Source: Rhodanobacter ginsengisoli (GTDB lineage Bacteria; Pseudomonadota; Gammaproteobacteria; Xanthomonadales; Rhodanobacteraceae). Taken from it: a stretch of DNA of 64,000 nt. Positions 44,089 through 52,791 of this stretch are shown piece by piece. The first letter of the stretch is position 1. The number at the start of each line of letters is the position of its first letter. The stretch is from positions 372,001 to 436,000 of the forward strand of contig NZ_JBHSNF010000003.1 in NCBI RefSeq assembly GCF_042657065.1, written 5' to 3'. The position numbers were made by a program, and so were the translations under genes. The notes below the pieces were generated by a model. It made no database searches and was not told the origin of the DNA. It saw only the letters and a program-made list of their open reading frames with translations.

Positions 44089-47000
44089 ATGAGCGCGATT
44101 AATCCGCGTACCCGGGAAGGCGCGGTCCAGCGCGGCGATGTCGCGGGCACGGGGCCGCATGCCCGCGCCTTCGATACGCCCGTCACTGGTGACGATTGCT
44201 GGCGCCTGCGCCAGTCGCAATGGCGGCCCGACCAGGCCGCGTGCGACGAGACGCTGTTCGCGCTGGCCAATGGCTCGCTTGGCGTGCGCGGCGGCTTCGA
44301 GGAGTCCGCCAGCCCCACCCAGGGAAGCTTCCTGGCGGGGGTGTGGGAGCGCGCACCGATCCACTATCACGAGCGTCACTTCGGTTTTGCTCGCCATACG
44401 GATACGCGGGTGCCGGTCGCCGAAGCCACGGCCATCCGCATCCGCCTGGGCGAGCTGCCGGCCGATCCGACCCAGGGCGAGGTTCTCGCGTTCGATCGCA
44501 TGCTCGATCTCCACGAAGGCAGGCTCTCGCGCCATCTGCGCTGGCGCACCGCGCAGGGACACACCTTCGAGCTGGAGGCGGAGCGGGTGGTCCCGATCGC
44601 CCATCCGGGCCTGCTTTGCATCCGCATGCGCCTGCGTTCGATCGACTATGCCGGTCCGATCGCCCTCGAGTCGTCGATATTCGGCCATCAGGCGGCCGCC
44701 GCGCAGGGCGACGATCCGCGCTTCGGTACCGGCAGCGGCCTCGCACTGCAGGTACAGCATGCGGCCGCCACCGAAGCCGGGGCATGGCTCGCGCAGGCGA
44801 CCCGCGAAAGCGCCATTTCCGTGGTCTGCCTGCAGCGCCACCAGGTCAGCGGGCTGGTCTTTTCCAGTGCCACCGCCGAGCGCGACAGCGTCCGGCAGGT
44901 CTATTCCGGCCACATCGGGGCTGGCGAATCGGTCGCGATCGAGAAATTCGTCGCCTACGCGTGGAGCCGGCCGCAGCAGGAGATATCCCACGAGGAATTG
45001 CACCTGCGTGCCAGCGGTTCGCTGGAGCGTGCCATCGGCGCCGGTTTCGACGAGGTAGTGCAGAGCCAGGCAAGTGACTTCGCCGCGTTCTGGGAGCGTG
45101 CGGAGCTGGCGATCGAAGGCGACCTGCCGAGCGAGCAGGCGCTGAAATTCAACCTGTTCCACATCTTCCAGTCGGCCGGCCGCGACGGGCGCGGTGGCAG
45201 CGCGGCGAAGGGCCTGACCGGGGAGGGCTACGAGGGGCATGTGTTCTGGGACTCGGAAACCTTCGTGCTGCCCGCGCTGGCGTTCATCGAGCCGGCGCTG
45301 GTCAAGGCGGGCCTGCTATGGCGCCTGCGCACCCTGGACCGTGCCCGGGCGCATGCGCGCGAGATGAACCATGCCCACGGCGCGCTCTATCCGTGGCGCA
45401 CGATCGACGGCGACGAGTGCTCGGCGCATTACCCCAGCGGCTCGGCGCAATACCACATCAATGCCGCGATCGCGTTCGCGATCAGACTCTATGTCGAGGC
45501 CAGCGACGATCGCGGCTTCCTGGCCGAGGGTGGCGCGGAAATCCTGTTCGAGACCGCGCGGATCTGGCTGCAGGTCGGACACTTCAATGCACGCCGCGGC
45601 GGGGCATTCTGCATCAATGACGTCACCGGGCCGGACGAATACACCGCGCTGGTCGACAACAACTACTACACCAACCGGATGGCGCAGGAGCACCTGCGCT
45701 ATGCCGCCGGGGTGGCGCGCGAGCTGGCCGACAGCTCGCCTGCGCTGTTTGCCGCGCTCCAGCAGAAGCTCGAGTTGCCGGAACACGAAATCGCCGACTG
45801 GTCGCGAGCGGCCGATGCGATGTACCTGCCGTATGACGAGCGCCTGGGCATCGTGGCGCAGGACGACACGTTCCTGGACAAGCCGCTGTGGGATTTCGCC
45901 GGTACGCCGCCGGAACAGTATCCCCTGCTGATGCACAACCACCCGCTGACGCTGTATCGGCACCAGGTGTGCAAGCAGGCGGATGCGCTGCTGGCGCTGG
46001 TACTGGCGGGCGACAACCTCGACCGCGCCGCCAGGCGCCGCAGCTTCGACTACTACGAGGCGATCACGGTTCACGACTCGACCCTGTCCGCGTCGACCTT
46101 CGCGGTGCTCGCCGCGGAAGTCGGCTACACGGAAAAGGCGCATGGCTACTTCATGGAAGGCCTGCGTGTCGATCTCGACGACCTGCACGCGAACACCAGT
46201 CACGGCGCGCACATGGCTGCGATGGCCGGAAGCTGGCTTGCGCTCGCCTGGGGATTCGGCGGCCTGCGCCGGCATGACGGTCTGCTCGGCTTCGATCCGG
46301 TGCTGCCTTCCGCATGGCGCGGCTACCGCTTCGGGGTGGTCTGGAAGGGGCGTTGCATCACGGTCGCGGTCGACGCGCAGACCGCCCGTTACACCCTCAC
46401 CAGCGGCGCGCCGCTGACCGTCCTGCACGCCGGCCGGCCGCTGCAGCTGGTCGAAGGTGCGACGCAGTCGCTGGCGTTGACCGATCATGCCGATACAGCA
46501 CCGGCACCGGTCGCGATCACGTTCCCGCGTGCGATCGAGGCGCTGATCTTCGATCTCGACGGCGTGCTGGCCGATACCGCGCATCTGCATCATGCGGCCT
46601 GGAAGCGGCTGGCCGGCGAGCTCGGGCTGCCATGGGACGACGACATCGGCGAGAGGCTCAAGGGTGTCGACCGCGCCACCTCGCTCGACCTTGTGCTCGG
46701 CGAAGCCGCCGGCAAGTACAGCGCCGAGCAGAAGCAGCAATTCGCCGATCGGAAGAATGGCTATTACCGAGAGGCCATCGGGACATTCTCGGCGCGGGAC
46801 CTCCTGCCGGGCGCGCTGGCCGCGTTGACCGCGGCCAGAAGCGCCGGTCTGAAGATCGCGCTGGCGTCGGCCAGCCGCAGTGCCGGCGAGCTGGTCGAGC
46901 GGATGGGCATTGCCGAATTTTTCGATCATGTGGTCGACGCTTCGACGCTGGCGCGCGCGAAGCCCGATCCGGAGATTTTCCGGCGCGCCGCCGCCGCGCT

Positions 47001-47178
47001 GGGTGTCCCCCCGGCCCGCTGTCTGGGTATCGAGGACGCGCAGGCGGGAGTGGCTGCGATCAAGTCTGCGGGCATGGCTGCCCTGGGCATCGGCGACGCG
47101 CGGGTATTGCGCGACGCCGATGCTGTACTGCCCGATCTGACGTCATTCGAGCTGGGGAAATTTCTCGCGCCGGCTTGA
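44089..47178 (+). CDS. GH65 phosphorylase fused to beta-phosphoglucomutase
   Basis: 1029 residues. The first 790 are a GH65 phosphorylase: GEGYEGHVFWDSETFVLPAL, the catalytic acid Glu517 in DVTGPDEYTALVDNNYYTN and the phosphate motif ITVHDSTLSAS. From about residue 818 a HAD-type beta-phosphoglucomutase follows, EALIFDLDGVLADTAHLHHAAW with Asp822 and Asp824, then LASASRSAGELV and KPDPEIFRRAA. No signal peptide, so it is cytosolic: an alpha-glucobiose is split with phosphate to beta-glucose-1-phosphate, which the second domain turns into glucose-6-phosphate. ATG 44089 was preferred to GTG 44026 for family fit; neither has a strong ribosome site. Kojibiose, maltose, nigerose or trehalose cannot be separated by eye. 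Confidence 0.88.
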   Translation: MSAINPRTREGAVQRGDVAGTGPHARAFDTPVTGDDCWRLRQSQWRPDQAACDETLFALANGSLGVRGGFEESASPTQGSFLAGVWERAPIHYHERHFGFARHTDTRVPVAEATAIRIRLGELPADPTQGEVLAFDRMLDLHEGRLSRHLRWRTAQGHTFELEAERVVPIAHPGLLCIRMRLRSIDYAGPIALESSIFGHQAAAAQGDDPRFGTGSGLALQVQHAAATEAGAWLAQATRESAISVVCLQRHQVSGLVFSSATAERDSVRQVYSGHIGAGESVAIEKFVAYAWSRPQQEISHEELHLRASGSLERAIGAGFDEVVQSQASDFAAFWERAELAIEGDLPSEQALKFNLFHIFQSAGRDGRGGSAAKGLTGEGYEGHVFWDSETFVLPALAFIEPALVKAGLLWRLRTLDRARAHAREMNHAHGALYPWRTIDGDECSAHYPSGSAQYHINAAIAFAIRLYVEASDDRGFLAEGGAEILFETARIWLQVGHFNARRGGAFCINDVTGPDEYTALVDNNYYTNRMAQEHLRYAAGVARELADSSPALFAALQQKLELPEHEIADWSRAADAMYLPYDERLGIVAQDDTFLDKPLWDFAGTPPEQYPLLMHNHPLTLYRHQVCKQADALLALVLAGDNLDRAARRRSFDYYEAITVHDSTLSASTFAVLAAEVGYTEKAHGYFMEGLRVDLDDLHANTSHGAHMAAMAGSWLALAWGFGGLRRHDGLLGFDPVLPSAWRGYRFGVVWKGRCITVAVDAQTARYTLTSGAPLTVLHAGRPLQLVEGATQSLALTDHADTAPAPVAITFPRAIEALIFDLDGVLADTAHLHHAAWKRLAGELGLPWDDDIGERLKGVDRATSLDLVLGEAAGKYSAEQKQQFADRKNGYYREAIGTFSARDLLPGALAALTAARSAGLKIALASASRSAGELVERMGIAEFFDHVVDASTLARAKPDPEIFRRAAAALGVPPARCLGIEDAQAGVAAIKSAGMAALGIGDARVLRDADAVLPDLTSFELGKFLAPA

Positions 47179-47277
47179 GCGCGAACGTCTATCGGGTATC
47201 ACGTGGTAGATCGAACTGCATCCAGGTTTACATCAAAAACAACCGGTGTTCCGGCACCGCCTTGAGGAGGGAGAACC

Positions 47278-49866
47278 ATGAAGCACCCCGAACTAATCAG
47301 ACTTGCCTTGGCTACCGCGATCGCTGCAGCACTCCCGAATATCGTGTGGGCGGCTGCCGATCAGAATGCTCCCGACCAGTCGACATCAGGTGCGACACCG
47401 GCCAGCAAGGCGGCCGCACGCAGCCAGCAACAGGCGGCCAGCCAAAGCGATGCGAAATCGCTGCAGGCCGTCGTCGTCACCGGCAATGCCCTCGGTGTCA
47501 GGAAGATCGACGCGAGCTACAACATCGTCTCGGCCAACCTCGCCCAGATCAAGGAAGCCGTGCCGGTCAGCACGGCCGACCTGCTGAAGATCTCGCCGGG
47601 AATCTGGCCGGAGTCCAGCGGTGGCCAGACCGGCGCCAACATCGAAATCGCCGGCTTCCCGGGCGGCGGCGATGCGCCGTTCTTCACCAACATGGTCAAC
47701 GGCACGCCGCTGTACGGCATGCCGTCGCTCTCCTTCATGGACAGCAGTTCGTTGTTCCGTCTGGATGACACGATCGAACGCGTCGAAATCGTGCAGGGCG
47801 GTCCGGGTGCCGTGTTCGGCCCGGGGCAGATGGGCGCAACGGCCAACTTCATCCTGCGCCAGGGCACCGAGACGCCCTCGGGCGACATCGGGGTGACCTA
47901 CGGCTCGGAGGGCATGTATCGGGTGGACGGTTTCTACGGCTTCCCGATCGCCGAGAACTGGTACGGCAGCGTGGGCGGGTTCTGGCGCAAGTCCGATGGC
48001 GTGCGCGATCCGCAATTCCCTGCCGACAAGGGCGGTCAGCTGACCGCCACCCTCACCCATGACATGGATAACGGCACCGTCATGTTCTGGGCGCGCGCGC
48101 TCAACGACAAGAACCAGTTCATCACGCCGATTCCGCTGATCCAGGGCAATGGTTCCTCGTTCTCTGCCTATCCGGGCTTCGACCCGCTGACCGACACCTA
48201 CTACAGCAAGGCGATCCAGCACGTGAACGTGCCCGATGCCTATGGCCGTCTGGTGGGAGCGAACCTCGCCAACGGTCGCGGCGGCAAGCTGAACTATTTC
48301 GGCGGCAGCTACGACGGCGAATTCGGCGGCTGGACCATCTCGGACCACTTCGTGTTCGGTGGCGGCGATCTCAATACCAATGCGCTGTTCTCGGGCAGCA
48401 ATCCGAAGCCGCTGAGCTACTACCTCTACGGTTGCAACATGGCGCAACCCGCCGGCTTCTGCGACAGCGCCAATCAGCCGGTCGACGGCGATACCCTGAA
48501 CTACCCCACCAGTCAGAACGTCAGCGCCAACTATGTCGGCGGTGGCACGGTGGCGCCGGGGCAGAGCGTGATCCACCAGGGCTGGTGGTACATCCAGAAG
48601 CACCTGCGGACGATCAACAACGATTTCCGCATCAGCAAGGAAATCTTCGAAGGCAATACGCTGACCGTCGGCCTGTACCTGGCCCGATCCACCGACAACG
48701 ACAATTGGTCGCTGGGCAACCAGATGCTGATGACCAATACGCCGAATGCCAAGCCGATCACGTTGAGCTATGACCAGAACGGACAGACCATCTATGTGAC
48801 CAACCCGCAGGGCTTCGTCAGCTTCAACGGCAATTACGACATCGCCGAAAACGGCAAGGCGATCAACAAGGCGCTGTATCTGTCCGACTCGTGGAAGATC
48901 GGTCGCTGGTTGTTCGATGCTTCCGGGCGCGTGGAAAACCTGCATGCCACGCAGAACACCTGCAACCGGACCAACGTCGACCTGGATGGCAATCCCAATA
49001 CGCTGTATGACAACACCACGCCGGTCTGCAACGGCACGTTCGATCACGAGGACTACAACAAGACGCATCCCTCGTTCACGGTCGGCGCGAACTACGAGCT
49101 GGCCGACAACATGAGCGTGTACATCCGGGCCAACACCGGTGCGCACTTCGACGATTTCGACAATGGCATCCGTGGTGCCGGTGGCGACTTTGCGCCGATG
49201 GCAAAAATCCGGAACCTGGAAGGCGGCTTCAAGTACCAGTCCAGCAGCATCTACCTGGACCTCAGCGCCTACCACCGCACGTTCACCGGCCTGCAGTACC
49301 AGGAAACTGATATCGCCGGCAATCCGATCGGCAAGATATCGACCTACGGATCCTCTACCAAGGGTGTGAACCTCAACGCGACATGGTCACCGATCGAAAA
49401 CCTGAAGCTGGCGTTGATCGGCAATTACATGGACGGCCATTACACCGGCTACAACGGCTGCGCCCCGTACTTCGACATCAACGGCAATTCGACATGTATC
49501 GGCCTCAATGGCCAGCCGTTGCAGCGGCAGCCGAAGTTCCGCTTCATGTTCACCCCGAGTTACAAGGTGGTGACGGGGTGGGGCGACATCACCGGCTGGG
49601 TCACCTACAGCCATATCGGTCAACGCTACGAGGATCAGTCGGGCCTGCAACCGCTGGGCGCGTATCACACGTTCGACGCAGGCATCGTGGCCAACTACCA
49701 GCAGAACTGGCAGTTCAGCCTGCTGGGCAGCAATCTCACCAATGAAATCGGTCTGACCGAAGGCAATGCACGCGTGTTTGGCGTCAACACCGGCGTCGGC
49801 GGCGTGATTCTGGCGCGTCCGTTGCAGGGCCGCGAAGTCAATTTCCAGGCCAAGTACAGGTTCTAG
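47278..49866 (+). CDS. TonB-dependent receptor
   Basis: 862 residues. A signal peptide (LALATAIAAALPNIVWA) is followed by a low-complexity linker, a TonB box-like LQAVVVTGNA near residue 63, a plug domain (STADLLKISPGIWPESSGGQTGANIEIAGF, IERVEIVQGGPGAVFGPGQMG) and a 22-strand-type barrel ending in AKYRF. There is no N-terminal STN signalling domain. AGGAGGGAGA just before the ATG is a very strong ribosome site. It follows the GH65 fusion by 99 bases and ends in a strong terminator. Substrate: probably the oligosaccharide that the surrounding GH enzymes handle (inference). Confidence 0.95.
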   Translation: MKHPELIRLALATAIAAALPNIVWAAADQNAPDQSTSGATPASKAAARSQQQAASQSDAKSLQAVVVTGNALGVRKIDASYNIVSANLAQIKEAVPVSTADLLKISPGIWPESSGGQTGANIEIAGFPGGGDAPFFTNMVNGTPLYGMPSLSFMDSSSLFRLDDTIERVEIVQGGPGAVFGPGQMGATANFILRQGTETPSGDIGVTYGSEGMYRVDGFYGFPIAENWYGSVGGFWRKSDGVRDPQFPADKGGQLTATLTHDMDNGTVMFWARALNDKNQFITPIPLIQGNGSSFSAYPGFDPLTDTYYSKAIQHVNVPDAYGRLVGANLANGRGGKLNYFGGSYDGEFGGWTISDHFVFGGGDLNTNALFSGSNPKPLSYYLYGCNMAQPAGFCDSANQPVDGDTLNYPTSQNVSANYVGGGTVAPGQSVIHQGWWYIQKHLRTINNDFRISKEIFEGNTLTVGLYLARSTDNDNWSLGNQMLMTNTPNAKPITLSYDQNGQTIYVTNPQGFVSFNGNYDIAENGKAINKALYLSDSWKIGRWLFDASGRVENLHATQNTCNRTNVDLDGNPNTLYDNTTPVCNGTFDHEDYNKTHPSFTVGANYELADNMSVYIRANTGAHFDDFDNGIRGAGGDFAPMAKIRNLEGGFKYQSSSIYLDLSAYHRTFTGLQYQETDIAGNPIGKISTYGSSTKGVNLNATWSPIENLKLALIGNYMDGHYTGYNGCAPYFDINGNSTCIGLNGQPLQRQPKFRFMFTPSYKVVTGWGDITGWVTYSHIGQRYEDQSGLQPLGAYHTFDAGIVANYQQNWQFSLLGSNLTNEIGLTEGNARVFGVNTGVGGVILARPLQGREVNFQAKYRF

Positions 49867-49893
49867 ACTGTTGCAGCGCCAGCATCAGCGCTG

Positions 49894-49937
49894 ACGGCCC
49901 GGATCGCACCCTCCACGATCCGGGCCGTTTCTTTTTT
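49894..49937 (+). terminator. Intrinsic terminator after the TonB receptor
   Basis: A 13-bp stem, ACGGCCCGGATCG (49894-49906) with CGATCCGGGCCGT (49916-49928), 9-base loop, then TTTCTTTTTT. This closes the GH65-TonB transcription unit. Confidence 0.93.
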
Positions 49938-50083
49938 CCCGCTGCGGCTGTTCCGGGCTCGCCGGAGACCCGGCATTCGCCGACTTCCCGCCAGCCGGGT
50001 CGGCAGGTTGCGCCCCAGGGTTCATACTTCAGGTGGCCGGGTCTTGCCTATCGGGCCCGGCTGCCGGTTAATCTGGTCGCCTG

Positions 50084-51907
50084 ATGTCCACGATCTCTCC
50101 TTCCCTCATCGATGCCATGCGGCGCATCAGCGCGCTGCTGCAGGCGGGCAGCTTTCGGGACGCGCACGATCGGCTCGAAGCGGTCGTGGCGGACAATCCC
50201 GGGTTCGCCGAGGCACGACGTCTGCTCGCCGGGACCCGGCAGGCACTGGGTGATGCGGTCGGCGCCGAAGCGCTGCTGCGCCAGGCGCTCGCGCTCGATC
50301 CGGGCTGGACACCGACGCTGGCCACCCTTGGCGAGCTGCTGCTCCACAGCGGGCGCGCCGGCGAGGCCGAACCACTGCTGCAACGCGCGGTCGCGGGTAC
50401 ACCGCCATCGCCGCGGGCGGCGCTGGTGCTGGCCCGTTACTACAACGACACCCAGCGCCCGGCACAGGCGCTCGCCGTCGCCGCTCCGTATTGCACCGGC
50501 CCGAACGCCGACGCGGAGCTGGTCACCCAGCACGTGGCCGCGCTGGCGGCGCTGGGGCGCCAGCGCGAGGCGGTCGCCGCCTACCGGCAGGTGCAGGCCG
50601 CCGCGCCCGACAATCCTGTCGCCGCGCATGCGCTGGCGATCGCCCTGGATGCGGCGAACCAGCCGGCGGAGGCCGAGCAGCTGGCGCGCCAGGCCTTGGG
50701 CACGGGATACCGTTCCGCCGCGCTGTACCACACCCATGCCCGCAGCCTGATCGCGCTGGGCGACTTCGAGCGCGCCGAAGCGGCCCTGCGCGATTGCCTG
50801 CGGCTGGAGCCCCGACTGCTCGACGCCCACAGCCATCTCGCGCGGCTGGTCTGGATGCGCACCGGTGACAGCGCCGAGGCGACCGCCACGATGGATCGGG
50901 CCCTGCAGACCTTCGCCAACGACGATGCACTGTGGGCGGCCAAGGCCGCGGTCCTGCAGGGTGCCGGCGATCCCCGCGGCGCCTATGCCTGCCTGGCTTC
51001 CCAGGCGGCGCGCCCGCAGGCCGCGCCGGCGCTGCTGGTGCGCGCGGGCCTGGCGGCGCTGGAGTTCGATCCGGCCATCGCGCTCGGCCTGGCCGAGCGC
51101 GCGTTGCGCGCACTGCCCACCGACAGCTCGGCACGAAAGCTGATGGTGGCCGCCCAACTGGGCATCGGCGATGCGCGCGGCAGCCTGCCGCACTGCGAGG
51201 CCCTGCTGGCACAGGCACCCGACGATCAATACCTGATCGCCCTGCAGACGACTGCCTGGCGCCTGCTGGGCGATCCGCGCTACCACGAGCTTTGCGACTA
51301 TCCGCGACTGGTGCTGCCGCAGCGGCTGGAGGCGCCGCCGGGCTGGTCCGACCTGGCCGGTTTCCTCGCCGACCTGCGACGCAGTCTCGATCGGCTGCAC
51401 GACACCCAGAATCACCCGCTGCTGTTCCAGTCGCTGCGTCATGGCACCGAAACCACCGGGGATCTGACGCGCACGGCGGACCCGGTGATCCAGGCGTTGT
51501 TCAAGGCCTTCGAAGCGCCGATCCGCGGTTATCTGGAGCACATCGGCCATGGCGCCGATCCGCTGCGCCGGCGCAACCACGGCGGCTGGCGTTTCAACGG
51601 CAGCTGGTCGGTGCGGCTGCGGACGTCCGGATTCCACACCAGCCACGTGCATCCGCGCGGATGGCTTTCGTCGGCCTGCTATATCGACCTGCCCGACAGC
51701 ATGGCCGACGCGCACCGCCAGGATGGCGTGCTCACCTTCGGTGAACCCAGCATCGCGACAACACCGGTTTGCCCGGCCGAGCACGTGGTGCGTCCCGAGG
51801 TGGGCATGCTGGTGCTGTTTCCATCCTATTTCTGGCACGGCACCGTGCCTTTTTCGGGCGACCGCCCGCGGCTTACGGTGGCGTTCGACGTGGTGCCCGA
51901 CCGCTAG
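50084..51907 (+). CDS. TPR protein with C-terminal 2OG-Fe(II) oxygenase-like domain
   Basis: 607 residues. TPR-like repeats fill residues 10-400 (LLRQALALDPGWTPTLATLGELLLHSGRAGEAEPLLQRAV and similar in pieces). The last 190 residues look like a 2-oxoglutarate dioxygenase: RTSGFHTSHVHPRGWLSSACYIDLP with the candidate HxH/HxD metal pair near residue 525, and FPSYFWHGTVPFSGDRPRLTVAFDV with the distal His and the Arg that would bind 2-oxoglutarate. No signal peptide. Its partner gene at 51940-52590, convergent on the other strand, has the same oxygenase domain without TPRs. Substrate unknown. Confidence 0.78.
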   Translation: MSTISPSLIDAMRRISALLQAGSFRDAHDRLEAVVADNPGFAEARRLLAGTRQALGDAVGAEALLRQALALDPGWTPTLATLGELLLHSGRAGEAEPLLQRAVAGTPPSPRAALVLARYYNDTQRPAQALAVAAPYCTGPNADAELVTQHVAALAALGRQREAVAAYRQVQAAAPDNPVAAHALAIALDAANQPAEAEQLARQALGTGYRSAALYHTHARSLIALGDFERAEAALRDCLRLEPRLLDAHSHLARLVWMRTGDSAEATATMDRALQTFANDDALWAAKAAVLQGAGDPRGAYACLASQAARPQAAPALLVRAGLAALEFDPAIALGLAERALRALPTDSSARKLMVAAQLGIGDARGSLPHCEALLAQAPDDQYLIALQTTAWRLLGDPRYHELCDYPRLVLPQRLEAPPGWSDLAGFLADLRRSLDRLHDTQNHPLLFQSLRHGTETTGDLTRTADPVIQALFKAFEAPIRGYLEHIGHGADPLRRRNHGGWRFNGSWSVRLRTSGFHTSHVHPRGWLSSACYIDLPDSMADAHRQDGVLTFGEPSIATTPVCPAEHVVRPEVGMLVLFPSYFWHGTVPFSGDRPRLTVAFDVVPDR

Positions 51908-51939
51908 CGCGGCGTGCCGCCCGGTCGACCAGCAAGCGT

Positions 51940-52590
51940 CTATCCCGCGATGGCATTGAAGGAGATCGAGATGCGCGGCTCGTCGTTGTCGTGGGGCTCG
52001 ACGAAGTGCTCCATCCAGCACGGGAACAGCACCAGCAGGCCGGTCTCGGGGGCGAGCCGGATGTCGCTGTAACCATTGGGCACCGCGCCCTTGAGAAAGC
52101 CATGGATCACGCCCGGCCGCGGATCGCGGAACACCAGTTTGCCGGCGCCGGCGGGCACGCTCAGGTAGAAGCAGCCGGACAGCAGGCTGCCCTCGTGCAC
52201 GTGCAGGAAGTTGAAGCCGCCGCGGTCATGCAGGTTGACCCAGGATTGCAGCTGGAACGGGACGTCGCGCACGCCCATCTCGCCCAGCGCACTGGTGCAG
52301 GCCGCGCGTATCGCCTGCTGCAACGGGGCGAATGCGGCCTGTTCGAGTACCGCCATGTCCTCGCTGTTCCAGCCGTGCCGGTTGGTCCGGCCGGCCGGTT
52401 GGGGATGGGCTGCGCGCATCGCCAGCACCGCGGCGACCCACGGCTGCAGGTGCGGCGCGAGGGCGGCCAGGCTGGCCTGCCAGATCCGGGTCGGGAAAAG
52501 GTCGAAGTAGCGCAGCGTCGGCCCGATGGCGGGTGTCGCCGGCTTCATGCTGCCCGGCGGCCTGAACGTGAGGGTGAAATTTCCGGCCAT
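51940..52590 (-). CDS. Putative 2OG-Fe(II) oxygenase (TIGR02466-type)
   Basis: About 216 residues. The text SWVNLHDRGGFNFLHVHEGSLLSGCFYLSVPAGAGKLVFRDPRPG in pieces, then LLVLFPCWMEHFVEPHDNDEPRISISFNAIAG, is the TIGR02466 family: the metal-site candidates are the two His of LHVHEG, the Asp of HDRGG and the later His of EHFVEP, with the Arg of RISISFN for 2-oxoglutarate. The ATG at 52590 has AGGA ten bases upstream; ATG 52548 is an alternative. Family members of this type adjoin TonB receptors and TPR-sulfotransferases but have no assigned reaction. Confidence 0.8.
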   Translation of the reverse strand: MAGNFTLTFRPPGSMKPATPAIGPTLRYFDLFPTRIWQASLAALAPHLQPWVAAVLAMRAAHPQPAGRTNRHGWNSEDMAVLEQAAFAPLQQAIRAACTSALGEMGVRDVPFQLQSWVNLHDRGGFNFLHVHEGSLLSGCFYLSVPAGAGKLVFRDPRPGVIHGFLKGAVPNGYSDIRLAPETGLLVLFPCWMEHFVEPHDNDEPRISISFNAIAG

Positions 52591-52791
52591 CCGTTGTTTT
52601 CCTGCGTGGCCCCGGTGGGTCGAGCGGTGAAGGGTGTCGTGCGGGATACGGCCGGAATAGTGCGCGTGCGTTTGCGCCACATGCAAGTTTCCGGCGTCAC
52701 CTCGGCGCGCCGGGCGGCCATTCGCGGGCAGGCACCGCGGCTGCCTGCGATTCGCCGTCCGGGATGCGCCCGGCCGGTTGGCACGGGCGTC

